Source of the DNA: Anaerohalosphaeraceae bacterium
Lineage (GTDB): Bacteria; Planctomycetota; Phycisphaerae; Sedimentisphaerales; Anaerohalosphaeraceae
DNA length: 12,344 nt
NCBI GenBank assembly: GCA_030671565.1
Contig: DAOVIC010000036.1
Location: 1 to 12,344, forward strand
Direction of reading: 5' to 3'
Each line of letters opens with the position of its first letter. The stretch's first letter is position 1. Both the position numbers and the translations under genes were made by a program. The notes beneath the pieces are model-generated. The model was given only the letters and a program-made list of their open reading frames with translations. It had not been told where the DNA came from and did no database searches. This document shows positions 1-7,085 of this stretch, piece by piece.

Positions 1-1578
1 GGCGAGAAGGTGGTGAATACGGGGGCTCCTCTTAGCGTTGAGCTTGGCCCTGGTTTGATATCGAGTATTTATGACGGTATCCAGCGTCCTTTGGATCAGC
101 TTGTTGCGATGCAGGGCAGTTTTATCAAGCGTGGAAGTGCGATTCCGGGTCTAAACCGCGAGACGAAGTGGGAGTTTAAGCCTACGATCGAAAACGGTGC
201 GAAGGTTTCCGGCGGTGACATTGTCGGCGAGGTGCAGGAGTCTACTCTTTTATTGCACAAGATAATGGTTCCGGCGCGTGTTGAGGGAACTGTCGAAGGT
301 CTTAACGCCGGTATGTTTACTGTCGATGAGGTTATCGGAAATGTTGTCGGAGACGACGGCAGCAGGACCGAGCTTAAGCTTATGCAGAAGTGGGCGGTTC
401 GTACCCCTCGCGCCAGTAAGAAACGTCTTGCCCCTAATGAGGTTCTTGTTACCGGTCAGCGTGTTGTGGATGCGTTTTTCCCGATCTCCAAAGGCGGGAC
501 AGCTTGTGTGCCGGGTCCTTTCGGTACGGGTAAGACCGTTGTGCAGCATCAGCTTGCCAAGTGGGTCGACGCGGATGTTGTTGTTTATGTAGGCTGCGGC
601 GAACGCGGTAACGAGATGACGGATGTTCTTATGGAGTTTCCGGAATTGATAGACCCGCATAGCGGCGAGGCTTTGATGAAGCGTGTCGTGCTTTTGGCGA
701 ATACTTCCGATATGCCGGTGGCGGCCCGTGAGGCATCTGTTTATACGGGGATTACGATCGCGGAGTACTTCCGGGACATGGGTTACTCTGTCGCACTGAT
801 GGCGGACAGTACGAGTCGCTGGGCAGAGGCAATGAGAGAAATTTCGACGCGTCTTGAAGAGATGCCTGCCGAGGAAGGTTACCCGGCGTATCTCGGTGCG
901 AGGATCGCGTCATTTTATGAACGAGCCGGCAGGATCGAGTGTCTTGGCGGTCCCGATCGCGAAGGCGCACTTTCGATCATCGGTGCGGTAAGTCCTCCGG
1001 GCGGTGACCTGTCGGACTCAGTTGTTCAGGCGACGCTGCATGTTGTGAAAGTTTTCTGGTCGCTGCAAAGTCGGCTTGCTCAGCAAAGGCATTTTCCGGC
1101 GATCGATTGGCTTACGAGCTATTCGTTCTATAAGCAATATATTAAGGACGTGTTCGAGGACGCGGATAAGGGCGAGGAGATGGCGAAGATGTCGCAGCAG
1201 TCGATGATCCTGCTCGAGCAGGAAGCCGAGCTTGCTGAGATCGTTCGTCTTGTCGGTGCCGAATCGATATCGTCTAAGGACCGTATGGTGCTTGAGACCT
1301 GCAAGAGTATTCGCGAGGACTTTTTGCATCAGAACGCGTTCCATAAGATCGATACGCATACTTCGATAGATAAGCAGTATGAGATATTGAAGTCTATTCT
1401 GCATTTGCATGAGCAGGGTCTTGCGGCTATCGAACGCGGTGTCGAGGTGAGCGGTATTTTTGCACTTGCGGTTCGTGAAGAGATCGCCCGGAGCAGTTTT
1501 ATACCCGAAAAAGAACTCGCCAAAGTGGCCGGTATTCGGGATACGATCGATGAGCAGCTGAAAGCGCTTTCGAGTTAG
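1..1578 (+). CDS. atpA: V/A-type ATPase subunit A (catalytic), 5' partial
   Basis: This is the catalytic ATP-hydrolysing or ATP-synthesising subunit of a bacterial V/A-type rotary ATPase; three copies alternate with subunit B in the cytoplasmic head. The reading frame is open from base 1 (G-E-K-V-V-N-T-G), so the gene continues off the left edge and the GTG at base 10 is internal. The 525 visible residues lack roughly the first 60-70 of the usual 580-600. Visible motifs, numbered from the first codon, are the Walker A loop GPFGTGKT at 172-179, GCGERGNE at 198-205 with the catalytic glutamate, then D-S-T-S-R-W-A-E-A and E-E-G-Y-P-A-Y-L. The long bulge domain after residue 30, typical of V/A-type A and absent from F-type beta, is present. 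Subunit B follows after 110 bases. The family call is firm; whether it pumps H+ or Na+ cannot be read from this subunit. Confidence 0.96.
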   Translation, partial: GEKVVNTGAPLSVELGPGLISSIYDGIQRPLDQLVAMQGSFIKRGSAIPGLNRETKWEFKPTIENGAKVSGGDIVGEVQESTLLLHKIMVPARVEGTVEGLNAGMFTVDEVIGNVVGDDGSRTELKLMQKWAVRTPRASKKRLAPNEVLVTGQRVVDAFFPISKGGTACVPGPFGTGKTVVQHQLAKWVDADVVVYVGCGERGNEMTDVLMEFPELIDPHSGEALMKRVVLLANTSDMPVAAREASVYTGITIAEYFRDMGYSVALMADSTSRWAEAMREISTRLEEMPAEEGYPAYLGARIASFYERAGRIECLGGPDREGALSIIGAVSPPGGDLSDSVVQATLHVVKVFWSLQSRLAQQRHFPAIDWLTSYSFYKQYIKDVFEDADKGEEMAKMSQQSMILLEQEAELAEIVRLVGAESISSKDRMVLETCKSIREDFLHQNAFHKIDTHTSIDKQYEILKSILHLHEQGLAAIERGVEVSGIFALAVREEIARSSFIPEKELAKVAGIRDTIDEQLKALSS

Positions 1579-1604
1579 ACTAAAGATCAAAATTTTTTGA
1601 AGGT

Positions 1605-1634
1605 AATAGGGTAGGTTTCGCCTTTGGCGAGGCT
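1605..1634 (+). repeat. Intercistronic hairpin repeat, copy 1 (A-B spacer)
   Basis: AATAGGG is followed by GGTTTCG, a tight hairpin (stem CGCC 1619-1622, loop TTT, stem GGCG 1626-1629) and AGGCT. A second copy with the same order of elements lies in the B-D spacer at 3071-3102. There is no T-run after the stem, so it is not an intrinsic terminator. It may be a short dispersed repeat or an mRNA-processing or stability element; the role is inference. Confidence 0.6.
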
Positions 1635-1677
1635 GTTTTATGAAAAATTCAGTTAGTTGGCAGTTATTTATATACGT

Positions 1678-1682
1678 GGGAG
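1678..1682 (+). promoter_or_regulatory. Ribosome binding site of subunit B
   Basis: GGGAG lies 6 bases before the ATG at 1689 and supports that start codon. It shows that this organism uses recognisable Shine-Dalgarno sequences at least at some genes. Confidence 0.7.
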
Positions 1683-1688
1683 TTTGCG

Positions 1689-3068
1689 ATGCTTAAAGAG
1701 TATCAGACAGTTAGTGAGATTTACGGCCCGTTGATGCTTGTCGAAGGTGTTGAAGGTGCCAAGTATGGCGAGATCGTTGATATTGAGATCGCTGACGGTA
1801 GTATGCGTCACGGTCAGATCCTTCAGGTCGATCGCGATAAGGTGATGGTCCAGATCTTCGAGGGTACCGAAGGTATCGACGCTGAGCATACTAAGGTTCG
1901 TTTTTTGGGCAAGCCTATGGAGTTCGGTGTTTCGCCTGATATTCTCGGCAGGGTGTTTGACGGTATTGGCAAGCCGAAGGACGGCGGACCGGCTGTGATC
2001 GCTAAGCAGCGAATGAATATCAACGGAAATCCTATCAATCCGTATGCGAGGAATTTTCCGAACCAGTTTATTCAGACGGGTATTTCGACTATCGACGGAT
2101 TGAACCCGCTTGTTCGAGGGCAGAAGCTTCCGATCTTTTCGGGTGCAGGTCTTCCTCATGACGATATCGCTGCACAGCTTGCACGGCAGGCGACGGTTCG
2201 TGGTGAGGGTGAGAGTTTTGCGGTGGTGTTTGCGGCGATGGGAATTACTTTTGAGGCGGCACAGTTCTTTATCGATGACCTTACCGATACGGGTGCTATC
2301 GAGCGTGCTGTTATGTTTATCAATCTTGCCAACGACCCGGCTATCGAAAGGATCGCAACTCCGAGGATGGCGCTAACGGCGGCGGAGTATCTTGCGTTCG
2401 AGGAAGGTATGCAGGTGCTTGTTGTGCTTAACGATATGACGAACTATTGCGAGGCGTTGCGTGAGATCAGTGCCGCGCGAAAAGAGGTTCCGGGCCGTCG
2501 CGGTTATCCCGGTTATTTGTATACTGACCTTGCGACGATCTATGAGCGTGCCGGTCGTGTCAAGGGTAAAGACGGGTCGATCACGATGGTGCCTGTTTTG
2601 ACAATGCCTGAAGACGATAAGACTCACCCGGTGCCGGACCTTACCGGTTATATTACCGAGGGACAGATCATTATGAGCAGGGCGTTGCATCGTAAGTCGA
2701 TCTCTCCGCCTGTCGATGTTTTGCCGAGTTTGTCGCGGCTTAAGGACAAAGGTATCGGCGAGGGTAAAACTCGCGAGGATCATGCGGACCTTTACAACCA
2801 GCTTTATGCGGCGTATGCCCGCGGTAAGGAAGCACAGGAGCTTGCGACGATTCTGGGTGAGGCAGCGCTTTCGCCGGAGGACCAGAAGTATATGAAGTTT
2901 GCCGATGAGTTCGAGGCTCGTTACATTTCGCAGGGTTACTATGAGAACCGTACGATCGAGGTTACGCTTGATCTCGGTTGGGAATTGCTGAGTATGTTTG
3001 ACGATACGGAACTTAAGCGTATCGATGTTGAACTTATCGAAAAATATATGCCTAAGTTTAGGAAATAG
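1689..3068 (+). CDS. atpB: V/A-type ATPase subunit B (non-catalytic)
   Basis: This is the non-catalytic nucleotide-binding subunit of the V/A-type ATPase head, alternating with subunit A. At 459 residues it has the usual family length and appears complete. The N-terminal beta-barrel ([10 protein letters not shown] near residue 12) leads into a nucleotide-binding fold in which the Walker A position reads SGAGLPHDD (151-159), without the G-K-T of the catalytic paralogue. Further family motifs are [22 protein letters not shown] and [14 protein letters not shown]. The ATG is supported by GGGAG six bases upstream. The gene lies between subunits A and D, separated from each by about 100 bases of spacer carrying a related hairpin repeat, so the three are probably one transcript with processed spacers. 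Confidence 0.97.
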   Translation: MLKEYQTVSEIYGPLMLVEGVEGAKYGEIVDIEIADGSMRHGQILQVDRDKVMVQIFEGTEGIDAEHTKVRFLGKPMEFGVSPDILGRVFDGIGKPKDGGPAVIAKQRMNINGNPINPYARNFPNQFIQTGISTIDGLNPLVRGQKLPIFSGAGLPHDDIAAQLARQATVRGEGESFAVVFAAMGITFEAAQFFIDDLTDTGAIERAVMFINLANDPAIERIATPRMALTAAEYLAFEEGMQVLVVLNDMTNYCEALREISAARKEVPGRRGYPGYLYTDLATIYERAGRVKGKDGSITMVPVLTMPEDDKTHPVPDLTGYITEGQIIMSRALHRKSISPPVDVLPSLSRLKDKGIGEGKTREDHADLYNQLYAAYARGKEAQELATILGEAALSPEDQKYMKFADEFEARYISQGYYENRTIEVTLDLGWELLSMFDDTELKRIDVELIEKYMPKFRK

Positions 3069-3070
3069 GG

Positions 3071-3102
3071 AATAGGGGTGGTTTCGGCCTTTGGCCGAGG
3101 CT
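3071..3102 (+). repeat. Intercistronic hairpin repeat, copy 2 (B-D spacer)
   Basis: AATAGGG, then GGTTTCGG, a hairpin (stem CGGCC 3085-3089, loop TTT, stem GGCCG 3093-3097) and AGGCT. Compared with copy 1 the stem has gained one base pair on both sides, so pairing is kept although the sequence differs. It begins directly after the subunit B stop codon. Confidence 0.6.
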
Positions 3103-3121
3103 ATTTAGTTTGGAACTTTGA

Positions 3122-3140
3122 ATGATCGGTTGCCGGTCAT
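3122..3140 (+). other. Second hairpin in the B-D spacer
   Basis: ATGATCGG (3122-3129), loop TTG and CCGGTCAT (3133-3140) form an eight-pair stem with one G-U wobble. It lies 16 bases before the subunit D start codon. The T-run just before the ATG is 10 bases away, too far for a standard terminator. It could slow translation initiation or protect the D message; no function is shown. Confidence 0.5.
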
Positions 3141-3156
3141 TAGTTAAGGTTTTTTT

Positions 3157-3774
3157 ATGCTTGAGAATGTTAATGCAACTCGAATGGAGCAGCTTCGGCT
3201 TAGGCGTCGTGTTGATCTTGCCCGTCGCGGTCATCGTTTGCTTAGTCAGAAGCGGGATGAAATAAGCAGGCGTCTTGTTAAGGTGGCCTCTGCGATCAAG
3301 CCTCTTCGTGCGCGGGTTGAGAAGGAGCTTCTTGAGACGACGAGACGTTTTATGATGGCTCGTGCGACGATGGAACCTGAGGATATGCGTGCGGCGATCG
3401 ATGTTCCTACTAAAAAGTTTAACCTTGCGATAAAGTTTGCGAGCATTATGAGCGTTCAGGTTCCTGAACTTACGAAGGAGATATCGGGCGATATAATGTG
3501 TTATGGTTTTTCGTCGACGAGCGGCGAGCTTGATGTTGCACTTCGTGCTCTTGAGCGTGCGTTTGACAGCCTTATCGAACTTGGCGAGAAAGAAAAGCAG
3601 GCGCAGCTTCTTGCGACTGAGCTGATGAGTACTCGCCGGCGTGTAAACGTGCTTGAGCATGTTGTCATCCCCGAGCTTGGGGCCACTATCAAGTATATCA
3701 TCTCTAAACTTGGCGAAGCTGAGCGCGACAATACCAGCCGGCTTATGAAGATAGCCGACATTGTCAGGGCGTAA
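3157..3774 (+). CDS. atpD: V/A-type ATPase subunit D (central stalk)
   Basis: This is the central rotor-shaft subunit of the V/A-type ATPase, the long antiparallel coiled coil that turns inside the A3B3 head. At 205 residues it matches family length. The N-terminus N-A-T-R-M-E-Q-L-R-L-R-R-R and the following L-A-R-R-G-H-R-L-L-S-Q-K-R-D-E are the characteristic D signature, and the C-terminal helix (R-R-R-V-N-V-L-E-H-V, then I-K-Y-I-I-S-K-L-G-E-A-E-R) completes it. The ATG is the natural start. The only upstream Shine-Dalgarno-like sequence is a weak AAGG (3146-3149), seven bases away. No I, K, E, C or F subunit gene follows, so the membrane ring and peripheral stalk genes must lie to the left of the window or elsewhere. 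Confidence 0.95.
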   Translation: MLENVNATRMEQLRLRRRVDLARRGHRLLSQKRDEISRRLVKVASAIKPLRARVEKELLETTRRFMMARATMEPEDMRAAIDVPTKKFNLAIKFASIMSVQVPELTKEISGDIMCYGFSSTSGELDVALRALERAFDSLIELGEKEKQAQLLATELMSTRRRVNVLEHVVIPELGATIKYIISKLGEAERDNTSRLMKIADIVRA

Positions 3775-3824
3775 CTCCTTTCTGGTACTCGGTTTACGTT
3801 TTTTTTGAGGTCAGGGGGAAAATG

Positions 3825-3853
3825 TGGACAAATAGGCTTTTTTTCGGTACTCT
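3825..3853 (+). promoter_or_regulatory. Possible sigma70-type promoter of the membrane TPR gene
   Basis: TGGACA (3825-3830), a 17-base spacer and TACTCT (3848-3853) form a plausible -35/-10 pair. Transcription would begin almost at the ATG at 3862, giving a near-leaderless message; this agrees with the lack of a Shine-Dalgarno sequence there. The -10 box is weak (3 of 6 consensus bases). Confidence 0.35.
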
Positions 3854-3861
3854 ATTGTCAT

Positions 3862-5727
3862 ATGTCTACCGAGAAATCTACATCGAAAGCGACAGGTCCG
3901 GCGAAGTCTTTTATGACTGTCGGCCCTACCCTGCACTATAGCCATTCCAATGTTCGTCATTGCTGGGCTCTTGCGATGGCGGTTTTTCTTGGTACATGCC
4001 TTTTCTGGTCCAAGATACTTACGGGTTATATATTTGTTTTTGACCTTGGTGTGGTTTTAGACAGGAGCCTGTGGAGTCTTGGACAATATACTGTAAGTCC
4101 GCTTAGTATTTATGAGTATCCGTGGCAGATAGTAGTGCTTGGTCTTTTGATGGGTGTGATGGGCGTCGGTCCGGTGGTTGTTTCTCAGCTTATGAGTTTT
4201 CGTTACAGCGTTCCGATGATCATTCTTGTGGTGTTTGTTGCGAAGCTGCCGTTGTTCGGATTGTTCCTTCTTATAAGCTGCATTTCTGTGGCATGCCGTC
4301 CGCTTCGTTTTCGTTCTCGTTTTATCGCTATCGTTTTGTGTATGGCGCCGCAGATGGCTTATTGGGGAATCTTCGGCGGAGGCGAATCTGTTGATGCGGT
4401 GAAATGGGGATTTTCTTTTGCACCGTGGATATATGCGTGGTTTACCGGTGCGGCAATTGCAGGTATTGTAATTGGAGTCGGTCACTTTACACGGTATCGT
4501 CCGGGGCTTGTGTGGGTGGTTACGGGTATCGTGCTGGCTGGGGCAGTTTTATTGTTCCAGGCTAAGATAAGTTTTGCCGAGCTCGATTACCAGTTGTACG
4601 TCGCAGGCAATAACCCTGAAGAGGTTCGTCAGTTCCATGACAATTATCTCGCCGAATCGATCGACAGAGTTTTGGTTGATCCCGAGACGCGAAAGATCCT
4701 GCATAAACGGTTTTTCCCTACAGAACTGATCGCTCTGCGTAAGGAGTTGAAAGAAGACATCGCAACGCATATGGCGTATGGTCGATGGCCCTATTGGTTC
4801 GATGTTCCCGATTCGCTTGATTATCAGCGCAAAAAGCGTCAGCTTCTTTTGCAGTACGACAACTTTATCGAAAAGCATCCGACGAGTGAGCGGATGCCTA
4901 TCGCTCTTTACTACAAGGCGATCCTGGAGGAATACAGCCCTGATGTTCGTTACTTTGAGATGAATGCCGTTCTTCGGTTCTATAACGATTATCCGCATCG
5001 CAGGAACCTTTCGATATGGGAAAGGCTGTTCAACGAGTTTCCCGGGAGCGATGAATCGCTTGAGGCGAGATGGCGGATGGCGATGCATTTGGCTGGGGAG
5101 GAAAAGTTTGAGCAGGCGAGCTCTTTTTGTAAGGTCACCAAATCTATTTTGAATAAGCGTCTTGAAGAAGTCGAAAATGCTCCTTCGGATAGCCAGGCGG
5201 TTCTCGGAGTTTTCGCGAAAGGTCCGACTTCTGTGATGAAGGCTTTTAAATTGCAAAACCTTCGACAGAAATTGAATCAGTTGGAACTTTTTCTTGGCAA
5301 TGCCAGGTCGATGAAAACCCAGGCCGAAAAAGAGCGTCTTGGGCGATTTATTATTCTTAACCGTCATGGTCGGGACTATGCGCTGCAGATCGATAAGCTC
5401 CTTGACGAGAGCGAAGATGGGGATGCTCTTAAAGATAATCTTCTTCTTGCCAAGATCAAACTGATCCCGGATATGCAGATGCGTGCCCGTCAGTTGCGTG
5501 AGTTGAGCAATCAATATCCAAATACAGACGGCGGGACCGAGGCGATGTATGTAATCGGTATTCTCAATGTGCAATTGTGGAATAGCCCGGATACCGGCGG
5601 GGAGGATAAGGCGGCGTATCTTCGCGAAGCAAGGGCGATCCTGAGCAGCTTTGTCAAGGATCATCCGGATAGCATTTTCAGTGTGGAGGCGAGTACCGTG
5701 CTGGAAAGTCTCGCCGGTGCTGAATAA
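3862..5727 (+). CDS. Polytopic membrane protein with TPR-like C-terminal domain
   Basis: Function unknown. From the ATG at 3862 the protein has 621 residues. The frame is open further left to a TTG at 3805, but the extra 19 residues look like untranslated leader. Six hydrophobic helices are visible at about 35-57, 89-110, 117-144, 154-172, 187-208 and 214-235, followed by a soluble region of about 385 residues rich in helices. That region holds TPR-like units, for example Y-D-N-F-I-E-K-H-P-T-S, L-F-N-E-F-P-G-S-D-E-S and F-V-K-D-H-P-D-S near the end, resembling the repeats of BamD/YbgF-type outer-membrane assembly proteins. Such a protein is probably a membrane-anchored scaffold. It lies 87 bases after subunit D on the same strand but has a possible promoter of its own, so a link with the ATPase is not established. 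Confidence 0.8.
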   Translation: MSTEKSTSKATGPAKSFMTVGPTLHYSHSNVRHCWALAMAVFLGTCLFWSKILTGYIFVFDLGVVLDRSLWSLGQYTVSPLSIYEYPWQIVVLGLLMGVMGVGPVVVSQLMSFRYSVPMIILVVFVAKLPLFGLFLLISCISVACRPLRFRSRFIAIVLCMAPQMAYWGIFGGGESVDAVKWGFSFAPWIYAWFTGAAIAGIVIGVGHFTRYRPGLVWVVTGIVLAGAVLLFQAKISFAELDYQLYVAGNNPEEVRQFHDNYLAESIDRVLVDPETRKILHKRFFPTELIALRKELKEDIATHMAYGRWPYWFDVPDSLDYQRKKRQLLLQYDNFIEKHPTSERMPIALYYKAILEEYSPDVRYFEMNAVLRFYNDYPHRRNLSIWERLFNEFPGSDESLEARWRMAMHLAGEEKFEQASSFCKVTKSILNKRLEEVENAPSDSQAVLGVFAKGPTSVMKAFKLQNLRQKLNQLELFLGNARSMKTQAEKERLGRFIILNRHGRDYALQIDKLLDESEDGDALKDNLLLAKIKLIPDMQMRARQLRELSNQYPNTDGGTEAMYVIGILNVQLWNSPDTGGEDKAAYLREARAILSSFVKDHPDSIFSVEASTVLESLAGAE

Positions 5728-5819
5728 CGGGTAATCCTGTTTAGGGGGCTGTGCAGGTGGCGAAATCTCCATTTCCTGGCCTGCCAGGCGTGTAATTATG
5801 GGACGTTTTGTGATTAGCC

Positions 5820-5847
5820 TTGACATTTGCGTCAATTCTGGTAGAAT
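5820..5847 (+). promoter_or_regulatory. Sigma70-type promoter of the diguanylate cyclase gene
   Basis: A perfect -35 box TTGACA (5820-5825), a 16-base spacer and TAGAAT (5842-5847, 5 of 6 consensus bases) precede the gene. The start site would fall near 5854, leaving a leader of about 98 bases with a small hairpin (GCCG 5900-5903 with CGGC 5911-5914). Confidence 0.7.
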
Positions 5848-5939
5848 ACTTTCTGGTAATAAATTCAACTGCCCGTATTTTTTTGTGATTTTCAATGGTG
5901 CCGGTAAGTACGGCGACTTAGCGGGATTGGGAGCTTTTT

Positions 5940-5943
5940 AGGA
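5940..5943 (+). promoter_or_regulatory. Ribosome binding site of the diguanylate cyclase gene
   Basis: AGGA lies eight bases before the ATG at 5952 and fixes that codon as the start. Confidence 0.65.
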
Positions 5944-5951
5944 TAACAGCT

Positions 5952-7001
5952 ATGCGGGCTTATGGTCTGACATATGGGGATAACGTATTGCTCGTAGGTG
6001 AGGGCAGTGCGGCATTTTTGAATGCGGAAAGATCTTTCGGATCCCGTTTGCGGAAATGTGCATGCCTTGAGGAAGCAGGGTCGCTTGTTTCTCAGGAGAA
6101 GTTTGCAACTATCTATGTTCCGATGTCAAGCGTTATCGGTGCCGGTGAAAAAGATCTGTCGGTACTGAGGTTCGCAAGGTCAAGGGCGAAGGTTGTGCTG
6201 CTTGCGCAGATGTACGAGGAGCCCGAGGCTATCAAGATGGTTCGTACGATCGGCAATCCTGAGGGGATAGCAGATGACTATCTTATTTGCCCGGTCAACG
6301 GTAATCTTGTTCAGGTGGAAGGGCAGTCGGTTGCGGTGGTTGAGGAAAAGAAAACTCAGCCGGCAAAAACGGAGTTGGAAATTGAACGGCTTAAAACGCA
6401 GGTAAGCCAGCTGGAACTGCTTGCGATGCAGGATGACCTTACCGGTCTAAAGAACCGGCGGTATATGCGTGAGTTTTTGCATCAGATCATCGAGCGTGCC
6501 AAACGCGAAGATATAAGTGTTTCGCTGTTTATGTTCGACATTGATAATTTTAAACAGTATAACGACAGATTCGGTCATGGAGTCGGAGATAACGTTCTAA
6601 AGCAGGCAGCGGTTATGATGAAGAGGTGCTGCAGGGGTCATGATGTGATCGGACGTATCGGTGGGGATGAGTTTGCGGTAATATTCTGGGAGAAGCTGCC
6701 GGTGAACGAAGAGGGAGTCGATGTCGCCAATCGCACACCTGATCGCCGGCAGAAGAAAGCAAACAGACCTCCTCGCGAAGCAGTTGCTATTTGTGAGCGT
6801 TTCAGACGTGAGATAACTACGTCGCGTCTTTCATCGCTTGGAGTCAGCGGTCAGGGCGAACTTACGGTCAGCGGAGGCCTGGCGTCATATCCACACGATG
6901 GCGGTACTGTGGAAAAACTTCTTGAAGAGGCAGACAAGGCCATGCTTGAAGCCAAACAGGGCGGCAAGAACCGTATTTACCTGGTGGGTAAGGAACGGTA
7001 A
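5952..7001 (+). CDS. Diguanylate cyclase (GGDEF domain) with receiver-like N-terminus
   Basis: The protein probably makes the second messenger cyclic di-GMP from two GTP. It has 349 residues. The first 125 or so look like a degenerate response-regulator-type domain without a clear phospho-acceptor aspartate. A short coiled coil (E-L-E-I-E-R-L-K-T-Q-V-S-Q-L) leads to a GGDEF domain beginning with D-D-L-T-G-L-K-N-R-R at 161. The catalytic motif G-G-D-E-F is intact at 237-241, and the product-inhibition site R-x-x-D (R-G-H-D) is at 228-231 with the standard five-residue spacing, so the enzyme should be active and feedback-inhibited. After the motif comes an unusual polar insertion of about 25-30 residues (near 250-277) before the domain resumes with A-I-C-E-R-F-R. 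No transmembrane segment is seen, so it is cytoplasmic. The gene has its own promoter and converges on the glycosyltransferase gene. Confidence 0.92.
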   Translation: MRAYGLTYGDNVLLVGEGSAAFLNAERSFGSRLRKCACLEEAGSLVSQEKFATIYVPMSSVIGAGEKDLSVLRFARSRAKVVLLAQMYEEPEAIKMVRTIGNPEGIADDYLICPVNGNLVQVEGQSVAVVEEKKTQPAKTELEIERLKTQVSQLELLAMQDDLTGLKNRRYMREFLHQIIERAKREDISVSLFMFDIDNFKQYNDRFGHGVGDNVLKQAAVMMKRCCRGHDVIGRIGGDEFAVIFWEKLPVNEEGVDVANRTPDRRQKKANRPPREAVAICERFRREITTSRLSSLGVSGQGELTVSGGLASYPHDGGTVEKLLEEADKAMLEAKQGGKNRIYLVGKER

Positions 7002-7085
7002 AACGATAATATCGAAAATTCGTAAGTTATTGTACAAAAAAAGATTAGACCGCGTATAAAGCGAACTTATTTATTGCAACGGTTA

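Noticed and set aside
10..12. GTG at base 10 as the start of subunit A
   Set aside because: The frame is open to base 1 with family-typical residues before it, and the N-terminal domain is missing, so the gene is cut by the window edge.
1018..1590. Antisense open frames across the ATPase genes
   Set aside because: They mirror highly conserved ATPase genes and have no family features of their own.
3805..3861. TTG at 3805 as the start of the membrane TPR protein
   Set aside because: The extra 19 residues are unlike coding sequence and overlap a possible promoter; ATG at 3862 begins a natural-looking N-terminus.
5762..5788. Terminator after the membrane TPR gene
   Set aside because: Short hairpins are present (CCTGG/CCAGG at 5775-5788 and GAAAT/ATTTC) but without a T-run.
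4549..5895. 448-codon open frame on the minus strand
   Set aside because: It lies antisense to the TPR domain, shows no recognisable motif, and the plus strand reads as a coherent repeat protein.
5898..5940. Cyclic di-GMP riboswitch before the GGDEF gene
   Set aside because: Only a vague likeness to the 3' part of GEMM is visible; the conserved 5' core and paired arms are missing.
7002..7085. Bidirectional terminator between the convergent cyclase and glycosyltransferase genes
   Set aside because: There is an A-run (T-run on the minus strand) but no convincing stem next to it.
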